DNA of 42,599 bases from Gnetum montanum (taxonomy: Eukaryota; Streptophyta; Gnetopsida; Gnetales; Gnetaceae), in the NCBI GenBank assembly GCA_015680685.1, contig MNCI01004284.1, positions 208,577 to 251,175 of the forward strand, written 5' to 3'. Shown here piece after piece: positions 33,301 through 42,599 of the stretch. The notes under the pieces were generated by a model. That model was not told where the DNA came from. It did not search any database and saw only the letters and a list, made by a program, of their open reading frames with translations. Made by a program: the position numbers and the translations under genes. How positions within the stretch are numbered: the first letter of the stretch is position 1; the number at the start of each line of letters is the position of its first letter.

Positions 33301-36170
33301 TCAATCCCGAGATTCAAGATTTAGATAAAATATGAGAATGGAAAAGTACCATGGATTTCCACCCTGAGGTAGTAATGCCCATCATGTATGAAAGGGGGTA
33401 ACACTCACTCTTACCTTCCAAACAGTCATCTAGCATAAATTTAATGCCAAAGTTAGCCCCACATGACCCAAAACCCCTCCAAGCATCTTTGATAGCCTTA
33501 GAACCTCACCAAACTTGGCTAAACTAGTTAAGACTGGTCAAAACCTAGGATTTGGTGTTTTCCATGCTAGGGTAGACTTCTTCCATGCTAATACTTTTAC
33601 CATCAACATGGAAATAAGAGGGAAATCCAAAAATGATGTAAATTGGTGACCTAATGACCATTTCTTGATGCCTGATGACCCCTAGACCCTATCGGAATCC
33701 TTTGGAGCTTCGAGAAGTCTCAAAATGGGTTAAAATGGAACAAATATATTATCCCCCTCTAATTCATTCTAGGGCCACCATTCATAACATGGATGAAAGG
33801 GGGAAAAGTTGCATGAGGCACTTAGAAGCCTCCAAACTATCAAATCTTAACACCTAACATTAATTGTCGACATCGGCAACCCCGAAGGTTGACATGCATT
33901 ATTGATTAGCCACAAATCTAGGTTAGATCTAACTTTATTACTTCAAGGGATCTCTTCAATGTTGATCCTTCCACCCTTAGTGTGGAAAAAAGGGGGAATC
34001 CTGAAAATCCCCTTATAGACCCCAAAAAGACTAGATTTTGACCTTAGGCACTAATGAGTAATGTTGGTAACCTTGTGAGCATTCATGCATGGCTAGATCA
34101 ATCGAAAATGACCAAAAACTCTTTTCTTGCAATTTTCCACATTGATCATGGAAGCCTCAGTGTGGAAGAAGTGAGGGGTTGGGGGGGGGGGGGGGGGGGG
34201 GTGGGCGTGTTTTGGGGATGGGTGAAGGGGGGTCTAAAACATTATGATCCTTAAAATAGTCAAATTTCAGAGACAAATGATAGGCGACATTGATGACCTT
34301 AGGGGTCTGCATGCATAATCAATAGTGGCCAAAAGTGATCAAAATACTTTTCCTCCAATTTTCTACACTAATCTTGGAAGCTCAAGCATGGAGGAAGAAA
34401 GGAAGTTCAAAAAATGCCTTACCAAGCTTGAAACAACCAAATTTTGACATTAGATGTTAGTAACCTGGAAGGCCTACATGCATGTCTGATAGTGGTTAAA
34501 AGTGACCAAAAATATTTTTTCTAATTCTCCACATTGAAAATGGAAGCCCCAATTTGGAAAAAGAGGTGAAAGTCCAAAAATACCTTGTCAACCTTGAAAC
34601 AACAAAATTTTGACATTAAAGAGTAGCAATCATCACCAGGTTCTCTAGAAACCTGCATGCATGGTCAAAAGTGGCATAAAACATCAAAAAGATTTCCCCC
34701 CATTTTGCCACATTGATAATGAAAGCCTAGGCATGGAAAAAAGGGGGGGAGTTTAAAAACCCCTTAAGAAGCCTCTAAACTGACTAGTTTTGGCTCCAAA
34801 CCTTCGTCCTCAACTTTGGTAGCCTTAGGTGTTGACATGCAAAGTCAATTAAGGAAAAATGGGTTAAAAATTAATTCCCCATTTATTTCCATGGTAACAA
34901 TGGAATTATTAGTGTGGAAGAAAGGGGGGAAGCCAAAAAACCACTTGAGAATACCCAAAATTACGAAAACTCAAGGCTAGACCTGAGTCCTCAACCTTGG
35001 TAGCCCTGGGGGCTAAGATGCAAAGTTGATTGAGGGAAAATTGGGTTAAAAATACACTTCCCCTTATTTTCCATACTGATCATGGAAGGCTCAACATGAC
35101 TGAAAGTGGGAAAGCCAAAACGCAACTTGGGAATGCTTAAAATTAGCAAAACATGAGGCTAGACTTGATTCCTCGACCTCGGTATCCCCCAAGGGTTGAC
35201 ATGCAAAGTCAATTGAGGGAAAAGTAGGTCAAAATCCACTCCCCCTTGTTTTACACACTAATCATGAAAGCCTTAGCATGGAAGAAAGGGGGAAAGCCAA
35301 AAAACCACTTGGGAATATCCAAAATTATCAAACTTAAGAACAAACCCAAGTTATCGACCCTAGTAGCCTTGGGGCTGACATGCAAAGTCAATTGAGGGTA
35401 AAATGGGTTAGAAATCCACTCCCCCTATGTTACATGCTAAGCATGAAAGCCTCAAAGTTTAAGAAAGGGGGAAATCCAAAAAACCACTTGGGAATTCCCA
35501 AAATTATGAAATCTTGAGGCTAAACTTAAGTCCTCGACCCTGATAGCCCTAGGGGTTAACATGCAAAGTTGATGGAGGGAAAAATGGGTTAAAACTCCAC
35601 TCTCCCTTGTTTTCCATGCTACATATGGAAGTCAAAATGTGGAAGAAAGGTAGGAAGACAAAAGGCTACATGTGAATGCCTAAAATTACTAAGACTTGAG
35701 GCCAGACTTGAGTCCTCAACCCTGGTAGCATCGAGGGCTAACATGCAAAGTCGATCGAGGGAAAAATGGGTCAAAAATCCACTCCCCCTTGTTTTCCACA
35801 TTGTGCATGGAAGCTCTAGGGTGGAAAAAAATGGTGGAAGTCATTTTAACATCTATTGACATTCAAAATGATCTCAAAGTACCTCAGAACAAGGCTAGGA
35901 GATGCAAAAGTTTCGGATTTAGGCCCTAGCCACCTATTTGACCATGTTTGATCTCATTTTTGCTTGGATATTTGTTTCTCATGATAACCCCCCTCTTCTC
36001 CACATTGTCCAGCATGGAAATAAGGGGGGAAGAATTCAAAAATTTCTTTTTGGCCTTTACATATTTGAGAAGCCTAATTTTTATGGATTTGACCTTGCAT
36101 TGGCTTGGGAAGGTCCTAGGACCTCAATTTTGGACCTTTGAACATCCAAAAAACTATTTTCCTTAGTATA
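33300..36170. repeat. Satellite-like tandem array, about 181-bp monomer
   Basis: The anchor ATGCAAAGT/ATGCATGxT recurs at 33894, 34085, 34311, 34478, 34656, 34837, 35018, 35201, 35380, 35561 and 35743. From 34478 on the spacing is 178-183 bp. Each unit carries CCATGCT-AxCATGGAAG, GTGGAAGAAAGGGGGAAxxCC, CAAAAAACCACTTGGGAAT and CCTCGACCCTGGTAGCC-like parts. The best-kept units are 34840-35830; units to either side fade. There is no real coding content. One spacing (34085 to 34311, 226 bp) is stretched by a poly-G run. Confidence 0.85.
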
Positions 36171-36829
36171 AAGGCCCTTGTTTCCATGCTAAGCCCAGAG
36201 TGGAAACCTCAAAACACTTGATTTTAAAGTCTAGACAAATTAGAAACAACCCTGATTCATGCTTGAGCTCACCTAATAGCCTTGTAGCATCAAAACATGG
36301 CCTGATAGGGCCTAAAACTAGCAAAAAACTAATCATTTTTGGCCTATATAAACAAAATTTTATCATATATAACCTATTTTGCTTGAATTTTGCCTTATTA
36401 AGTAATTTTTTAGCTTGTTTTTGGACTTATGTTGCCTTGTGAACCTTGTTGACCTTCTACGGCCTTTATAAAACCTTCTATGTTCTTTGTTTGTATTATT
36501 ATAGCTCCATTTGCCTTTGTTTGGCCTTTAAATGATATTAAATAGTGGGGTTTGACCTTCCTTGACCACTGTTTAACACCATATGACCATGGCCCACTAA
36601 GGCCTAAAACTAGAAAAATTATGACCTTTATTGATCGTTTGTATTCTTACTCCTTATATTTCCCTTTGCTTGACCTTTATGTAATTTTTGCTCATCTCTA
36701 TTGCACTTTTCCAAATTGACCTCATCCCATTAATGACCTTGGATGGCTTTGACTACATTGAAATTGCAATTATGGTATTTTAACATTATTTATTTACTTT
36801 TACCTAGGTAACACTTAATATTCTTTTGG
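36171..36829. other. Spacer before the RT part of element D
   Basis: No gene recognised. It repeats the GGCCTAAAACTAGCAAAAA motif at 36319 and 36600, shared with 27850 on the other side of the antisense gene. It is rich in short TTGACCTTxxTGGCCTTT phrases. It ends in TTTTACCTAG and GATGTGCAAG, either of which could act as a 3' splice site. Confidence 0.45.
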
Positions 36830-37382
36830 TTGATGTGCAAGATCAAAGTATGAGTACTTGGGATCAAATTAGTTTGCTTTTGTGTCTACATGGACCTCAC
36901 AATGACATTGAATGATGTATTGACTATGATGGCCTAGATTTTAAGCCTGAGAGTCTTGTAGATCACATAGCCTTAATAGAGAAACCTCTAGAATGGCCTA
37001 AAATCATAGCCAAAACCCTTGTCTTATAAGCAAGAGATATAACTAAACACACTTTAGTTGAGGTTCCTATTACAACACATAGTGGTAAGGAGAAAACCCT
37101 TAAATTAAGTTTTTCACTTGAGCCTCAATATGCCCAAGACATCACTAAAGTCTTACAAAACAACATTAGGGCATTCACTTGGTCATATGAAGTTATGTTG
37201 GGCTTAGACCCATGTCTAGTCTAGCACAACATCATACTAGATCCTAGCGTTAGACTAGTTAAGTAAAAAGTGTGCAAGATTATAACTGATTTAGCCTTGG
37301 TAGTTCTTGATGAAATCTAAAAGCTCTACCAAGTAGGTTTCATTAGAGCTATTGATTAGCTAGAATGGGTATCCAACATAGT
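36830..37382 (+). pseudogene. Reverse transcriptase N-terminal part of element D
   Basis: Begins in pol linker sequence (DYDGLDFKPESLVDH) and reaches the lead-in to RT: NNIRAFTWSYEVMLGLDP, then HNIILDPSVRLVK, then LYQVGFIRAID-LEWVSNIV. This matches the usual DIFAWSYEDM..., HxLNVDP... and AGFIxxxxYPEWLANVV blocks of gypsy elements. The finger, palm and FMDD/YMDD parts are absent because LTR E starts at 37383. Stops again fit Gln codons. Confidence 0.78.
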
Positions 37383-38322
37383 TGATGAGTCGTCGTTGGT
37401 TGGCTGCACTAAGAAGGCCTCATCGATGTAGCCAATCACATGAAAGAGGCCTCATCCACGAGGCCCCATCTATGCATTTTGACCTACATCGATGATGTCT
37501 CATTGACATGGTGTCTGTCCATTGCCTATAAATACGCACCTACCTATCGCATTTATGGGGGGTCTAGATTTTAATTGTAACGAAACTCTTGCATTTTTTC
37601 CATTCAAAACTTAGAATTTTTTCCTTGAGTACCTGTAGTAGGAGTCATTGAGTGTACATATCTTTATTCGAGCATTGTTGTACCTGAGCATGATAGTGTG
37701 TGTGACAATAAAGAAGAGATTTTTTATAAACCTTGTAGCACTTTGGATAAATTAGCTCTTTTTTATGCATTTAATGTTTCAATTATTTGTTAATTATTCT
37801 CAATTATTTTAAAATTTTTTTCTAGAAATTGAGTTAATGAGATTATTAATTTAGATAAGGTAAATACATAAGTATGACCACTTTGAGCATAACATGTATT
37901 TAGTTGGTAATCCCAGCAACATTATTGCTTGGTACACCTAGTAGCGTAGTGTTTGGTCATCCAACAGTAGATACATGGGTTCAAGACGTGTATGGAAAGT
38001 AGGAACAGATGCTTATGTTAAGATTAGATTAATGATTAGTTAATTAGTCATTTAGATTAGTTAATTAAACTCCTTTTTATCTACATTTAGAGCACCCATA
38101 ATATAAAATACAAAACTATAAAAATCAGATGCCTCAATTTCACTTAACAATACCACGAACATCATAAGTGTAATTGGAAGGACAATGATTGACCTTAAGG
38201 CTAGATTCACTTCCTAAAGGCTAGTGCACTAGAAATGATAAAGTCCACATAATTAGATCAATTCATGCATGAACACTTTGTGATTCGTATGGTTGGGCAT
38301 AGGGGTACCTCATCACTCATCA
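37383..38322 (+). repeat. 5' LTR of element E (940 bp)
   Basis: Starts TGATGAG, ends CACTCATCA, with TATAAATA at 37527-37534, AATAAAGA near 37708 and the ATTCGTATGGTTG terminal block. Almost the same length as the LTR of element 1 (941 bp). Its U3 differs: no CGCGATATCGCG units, but repeated GGCCTCATC segments at 37415-37465. Confidence 0.92.
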
Positions 38323-38323
38323 T

Positions 38324-38341
38324 TGGTATCATTGTCAGGGA
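38324..38341 (+). other. Primer-binding site of element E (tRNA-Asp type)
   Basis: TGGTATCATTGTCAGGGA, one base after the LTR. All six differences from TGGCGCCGTTGCCGGGGA are C-to-T or G-to-A. Confidence 0.8.
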
Positions 38342-38473
38342 CTTTGTTTGTGGTATGTCTGCTATTTAGGTTTGAGTGAATATCACTAATATTATTGTAT
38401 GAACCTAAGGTCATATCATTTCCACTATACATAAATTATAAAATAGACTAACAATTTTATTTTGTTTTACAAA

Positions 38474-40920
38474 ATGTCTTCTTCTTCTTGTAAGCATGAC
38501 AATACTAAACCATCGATCCCATAGGAATGCAAGGTGGTATACACTCATCTAGATGAGTTTGTGTCAAATTTCACCTTCATCCTACATCAGGATGAACAAA
38601 TGTGATGGTATGATAGGGAGGGCAATGTTGTTTTTCCCTTTAATAAATCTATGCCCAGAATGCTAATTAAAACCCTTAAAAATTTGGGCATAGTAGATCT
38701 TCATAAAGAGTACATTGTGAATGGATATGACACTCAGAACTATCATCCCGCTAAAACACAATGTAAGAGAGAAACATTAGAAGAGACTTCATTAAGCCAC
38801 AAAGGGAAAATATTACACTAACCCCTTATTCCTACTAGATCAAGAGGACAATGAGGATCCTCCCTTGGAAGGTTCTCAACATGAAGAATTTCCTCCCCCT
38901 GCTAACAATGGTAAGGGTGTGAACTTGACCCTATGATCAACTATTCGTAAACTAGGTTCAAGGAAGAGTGATAGCCAAGGTAGGAACTTAGGTGAACATA
39001 GCAATAACAAGGGATCTAATGATGAAGATAGTAAAAGCATAAGAGTGATGGTGAATACCACAGTGGCGGTGGTATTCACCTTCCTCTTCATCCTCTTCAT
39101 CTAATTGTAAACATTCCTCTTCATTTAACAGTTCTCATAGAAGCCACTATCGAAACAACTATGATGAAGGTGATCGACGAAATGATAATGAACATGAAGG
39201 CCACCAAATCAAAGGGGTGGCCAAAACCGTCATTGGTGTCACCAACACAATTATGATGATGAGCCTTTACTAGAAACTCAGAGTATGCTTAACATTGTAG
39301 ACGTAGTAAGAATTCCAATGAGGCATTTAAAGGATAGTCAAATCAAGCACCTAGATATGAACAATATCCCAAGATTTGAAGGGGGCCAAAATTATGATCC
39401 ACAATCACATTTGCAAGCTTTTCAATATGCCTATGCCTTACAAGAAATTGATAATGAGTGGCAAAAACTCAAGCTTTTTCCAGGAACACTCATTAAGGAA
39501 GCTAAATGTTCATACCAATCCTTAGAACTAGAATCTATCCAAAGATGGAGTACCATGTTAGAACTATTCAACAATAAATATCAAATGTACTTTAGAGTGT
39601 CTAATCTAAGAAGGAAAATATAAGGTTGAAAACAAGAAGTACATGAACCCTTAGATGCCACTATGGATCGATACTATTCACTCTTACATAGATGTCCTGG
39701 CCATGGTTACTTGCAGAGAGAATAACTTTGCCACATCATAGATGGGCTTAGGGTAGAAACAAGAAGAACCCTTGGGGTGTATGCCAAAGGGAGGTTGTCT
39801 AAAATGAGAGCTCATTAGATCCAAAGGCTAATTGAGCATGTATCAAAAGAAGAAGGTGAGATACGAAAAAGGAAGAGTGTTGAAGAGTATAATAGGAATT
39901 CATCCATTGGAAAATAAGAGGTCCAATCTTGTGATGAGGAGGAATCACCACTTGATAAAGTGGTGAATAGAAAGACCTTGCCTATCCAAAAATCTATTTC
40001 TAACATTTTAGCTAAGGTTGAAAAGTTATGAGACTCTTTGGATGAAAAGTTTCAAATCACTTTGAAAATTGCTAAAGAATCCAAAGAGAAAAATAGTAAT
40101 CATAATCATAAATGGTGAAAAGAAGTTGAACGTGCCTACCAAAGAAGTAAGGACAAAGCTAATGTAGTAGATAAAGTTATAGAGTTTGACTCTAATGATG
40201 AAAACAAATGTGACATCTATCAATATGAACATCAAAAGGGATGTTTCCCTATGGTGTCACATTTACAAGAATCTGAAGTGTATGCATTGAACCCCCGCTT
40301 AGCATGTAGGCAAGCTCCAAGACAATTTCCATATCCTCAAGGTAGTCCAAGACAGTTCCACCAGCAACAAAAAACTTACTATCCAAGTGGAACTCCTCCA
40401 AAACCTTACGAACAATATTAATAATGGTATCAACCACAATCATGGAGAATGCCATTGCCAAGGCAATAATACCTTTATAGGCAACTAGATCCATATGAGT
40501 ACTATGTTTAGCAACCCATCTCCCCTAGAAGTTTGGCAAGTCATGCATCATTCCAGCATCACTATTACCCTCTAGAGTACCACCAAACACATTCACCATC
40601 TACTCAAGGGGAAAACCCATATTAGTATCCTTATAATCCTCCACATCCCTATGCACCTACACCTCTACCTTCGACTCAGTTACCTCTTGCTCCATCTATG
40701 CAAGGTGAAATTTCTTCATAACCATAGCAACAAAATGCTACAAGGGGTGTACACTCAAAACTAGTTTTTCAACCAAGTGGTTTGGATAATTGATCAAGAA
40801 AATGACCTTTCTTTCAGCCCAGTAGTCCTCTCCATTCCTTATAATCTACTCTAGCTGATCACCCTATATCTCCAGTACCCTCATCCTTTGCATCAAATAC
40901 CTTCGAGCACCCTTCAAGCC
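38474..40920 (+). pseudogene. Gag of element E
   Basis: The ATG at 38474 follows a 130-bp leader. The N-terminal part includes FVSNFTFILHQDEQM and VVFPFNKSMPRMLIKTLKNL. The capsid-type core at 39285-39623 (IPRFEGGQNYDPQSHLQAFQ, then LKLFPGTLIKEAK and MLELFNNKYQ) is the longest open stretch and fits Retrotrans_gag. The C-terminal part is Pro/Tyr/His-rich (about 40540-40700), like the gag end of element 1. Element A encodes the same protein in reverse. No zinc knuckle was seen. Frameshifts and stops throughout. Confidence 0.8.
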
Positions 40921-41930
40921 AAGTGGCATCTAGAATCTGCACTATAATGGTAACTCATGCTATTTCTAACTAGATTAATGCTAGCAACCTTCCTACAAAA
41001 AGATCTAATCCAAGAAGTCCACTCATCTTTCTATAGATTGCTAGACAAAAGCCATGCAAGGCTCTTCTTGACTCTAGTTTCAGGGTTAACCTCATCTCCC
41101 ATGATATGTACAAATCCTAGAACCTACCACTTCTTAAGAAGAGCAACATATATTTATAATTAGTAGATCAGTCGATTATGGTCCCTTTGGGATTAGTGGA
41201 GGATATTTTAACTATAATTTGTGGGTGGTCCTATCTTGCTGATTTTCTAGTAATCAAGGTAGACAACTATAAAAGTGACTTCCCTATCATCATGGGAAGG
41301 GCTTGGTTAAGCATGATCGATGCGTGAATGAGTATAAAGGACTTATCTCTCGAAATATCTAAGGATAATGAGTTAGGAAAATTTGAGAAGAAGCACATTC
41401 CATGAATCATGTATAGTGATAACAGGTGCAATTGTGTGCAAAATATGTAGTTAATCAAAAGCACATACATTAAGGCATGCAATCAATGTGCATAAGAAAT
41501 TAATATTCAATGGTGTCTATACACAACAGCCACAAAGTAAGAGGGCACTCAATGACTGATAGCTAATTCGGATAGTAGCACAATATGCATTGAACCAACT
41601 GAGAGTTTAACTTGTGCATATGTTGAAGGCATGGACAAAGTTGAATAAGTCCATTGCCAACTCTCTAATGAAGATGATGATAACTATTGGGGAGAGTCGG
41701 AAATCCCTAATCACTTCAAGCAAGAGCCCTTAGAACTAAAACCTTTACCATTTGGAATAGAGCATGCATTTTTAAAGAATGATAAACTGGTCATCATTAA
41801 TGCCAAACTTTCTCTTGAACAAAAAGAAAAGTTATTGAAAGTGATGAATAAATGGTCAACAACCTTCACTTGGTCATATCTATAGTTAATAGGAATTGAT
41901 CTAAAGATATGCTAGCACCACATCTACATT
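40921..41930 (+). pseudogene. Aspartic protease and linker of element E
   Basis: ALLDSSFRVNLISHDMYKS at about 41040 aligns with the active site ALLDLGSGVNLISQKLYK of element 1; the Gly-Ser part is lost. DFPIIMGRAWLSMIDA (41278-41325) and LSLEISKDNELGKFEKK follow. The linker NHFKQEPLELKPLPFG at about 41708-41755 shows a Gln codon where element 1 has a TAG stop, and INAKLSLEQKEKLLKVMNKW follows. Confidence 0.85.
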
Positions 41931-41939
41931 CACCTAGCC

Positions 41940-42239
41940 ATGAAGCCTAGAAGGTAGCCATAGAGGAAGCTAAACCCCAAATTGAAGCAAATTGTTAAGA
42001 AAGAAATAGAGCAATTCCTCAAGGTGGGGTTTATCTATCTAATCATGGATAGTGAGTGGGTTAGCCCACTCATAATTGTATCAAAGAAGGATGGTAAATG
42101 GTAGGTTTGCATTGAATTTAGGTTGTTAAATATGGAAAAATTTAAGGATTACTTTCCTTTGCCATTCGTGGATCAAGTATTAGACAACATATTCGAGCAT
42201 TATTATTATAGTTTCTTAGATGTTTATAGTGTCTATAAC
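41940..42239 (+). pseudogene. Reverse transcriptase start of element E
   Basis: Aligns with the first about 100 residues of the element 1 RT: RKLNPKLKQIVKKEIEQFL, GFIYLIMDSEWVSPLIIVSKK, VCIEFRLLNMEKFKDYFPLP and YYSFLDVYSVYN. The core Asp of WRVCIDFR is Glu here and the Trp is a stop (TAG). It ends abruptly at LTR F. Confidence 0.88.
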
Positions 42240-42599
42240 TGATGAGACGCGACATGCACTATGCCGCGATATCGCGTCTGTCCCTGCGATATCGTGGTCC
42301 GCTGCCATATCTATAAATAAGAGGCGGCACTCCCCTTATTTCCAAATCCTAGCTAGAAGTAGCGAAGCTCTGGCAGATTGATCACTCCAGAGTTAGAATT
42401 TTTCCCCATGTGCCCGTAGTAGGAGTCCTAGAGTGAACGGCTCTTTATTCGAGCAGCTTGTAACCTGAATCCAAGTTGTGTACGGAAATAAAGACGAACT
42501 TGATTGGATAAACCTTGCAGCACGTGGTTTTATTTATTGTTATTTATTTACTACTTTCCTAGTGCGCACAAGTACGACTTGATTACGAGCATCTACGGA
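42240..42599 (+). repeat. LTR F: young LTR of the element 1 family, first 360 bp
   Basis: TGATGAGACGC directly follows the RT of E. Left flank ATAAC (42235-42239) should recur as the target duplication after the element. TATAAATA lies at 42312-42319. From there on it is nearly the same as 6385 onward, including the CpG sites. U3 has two CGCGATATCGCG-like units (42265-42276, 42285-42296) instead of five. The window ends inside the block that is duplicated in LTR 1. Confidence 0.92.

Larger units (their letters stand above)
22618..37382 (+). mobile_element. Element D: second gypsy family, interrupted
   Basis: A probable short 5' LTR and primer region (22618-about 23095), leader, gag from 23869, protease to 27420, a 9.4-kb stretch with other content, and the N-terminal part of RT at 36830-37382, where the LTR of E starts. 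Its gag is not similar to that of element 1. The CxYH...GHxTxxC zinc-knuckle form and the gap between protease and RT recall Tat/Ogre-type elements, where an intron separates gag-pro from RT. That lineage and the element's left end are inferences. Confidence 0.65.
37383..42239 (+). mobile_element. Element E: gypsy relative of element 1, 5' half
   Basis: 5' LTR, primer site, gag, protease and the N-terminal part of RT, collinear with element 1. It is inserted in the RT of D (left flank ATAGT, 37378-37382) and cut by LTR F at 42240. Decayed: many stops, few CpG sites. The rest of its pol would lie beyond F, outside the window. Confidence 0.9.

Noticed and set aside
33300-36170. CRISPR-like array
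   Set aside because: Units are contiguous about 181-bp tandem repeats without short conserved repeats alternating with unique spacers, in a plant-type repeat context.
35948-36442. Overlapping small forward and reverse frames at the end of the 181-bp array
   Set aside because: Short, no motif, and placed across decayed repeat units and AT-rich spacer.

Overview
The window reads as repeat-rich DNA from a large plant nuclear genome. The evidence is nested Ty3/gypsy LTR retrotransposons, a primer-binding site matching plant tRNA-Asp, plant-type splice signals and heavy CpG loss in the older copies. A gymnosperm or another plant with a very large genome is my guess, not something the sequence proves. 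I see no intact host gene, rRNA, tRNA or CRISPR array.

Layout. (1) 1-7209, + strand: the 3' part of a fairly young, CpG-rich gypsy element ('element 1'): gag end, protease, reverse transcriptase, RNase H, integrase, 2 kb of non-coding DNA and a 941-bp 3' LTR. (2) 7210-13837, - strand: an older relative ('A') whose integrase was broken by element 1. (3) 14960-19597, - strand: a third relative ('B') keeping only protease, gag and a long LTR. Between A and B at 13838-14960 lies unexplained DNA with a coding-like relic. (4) 19598-21932: AT-rich DNA with two short tandem repeats and another coding-like relic. (5) 21933-about 22607: an LTR of the same family ('C'), cut off on its right. (6) about 22618-37382, + strand: a different gypsy element ('D'), with gag and protease at 23869-27420 and the start of its reverse transcriptase only at 36830. 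The 9.4 kb between holds an unrecognised antisense multi-exon gene relic (28140-32734) and a satellite-like array of 181-bp units (about 33300-36170). (7) 37383-42239, + strand: relative 'E' with 5' LTR, primer site, gag, protease and the start of reverse transcriptase, inserted in D's reverse transcriptase. (8) 42240-42599: the start of a young LTR ('F'), close to that of element 1, inserted in E's reverse transcriptase.

Elements 1, A, B, C, E and F are one family: LTRs start TGATGA and, where the end is visible, finish ATCA, with a TATAAATA box about 100-145 bp in and a tRNA-Asp-type primer site. The insertion order readable here is D, then E, then F on the right, and A, then element 1 on the left. 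Most in-frame stops that can be judged, and the changes in the primer sites, fit C-to-T or G-to-A transitions, the expected trace of cytosine methylation followed by deamination.

The parts most worth a second look are the antisense spliced gene with its 181-bp array inside element D, the variable CGCGATATCGCG palindromes in the young LTRs, and the unidentified coding relics at 14410-14960 and 20850-21600. Bases 1-382 contain a probable assembly artefact.
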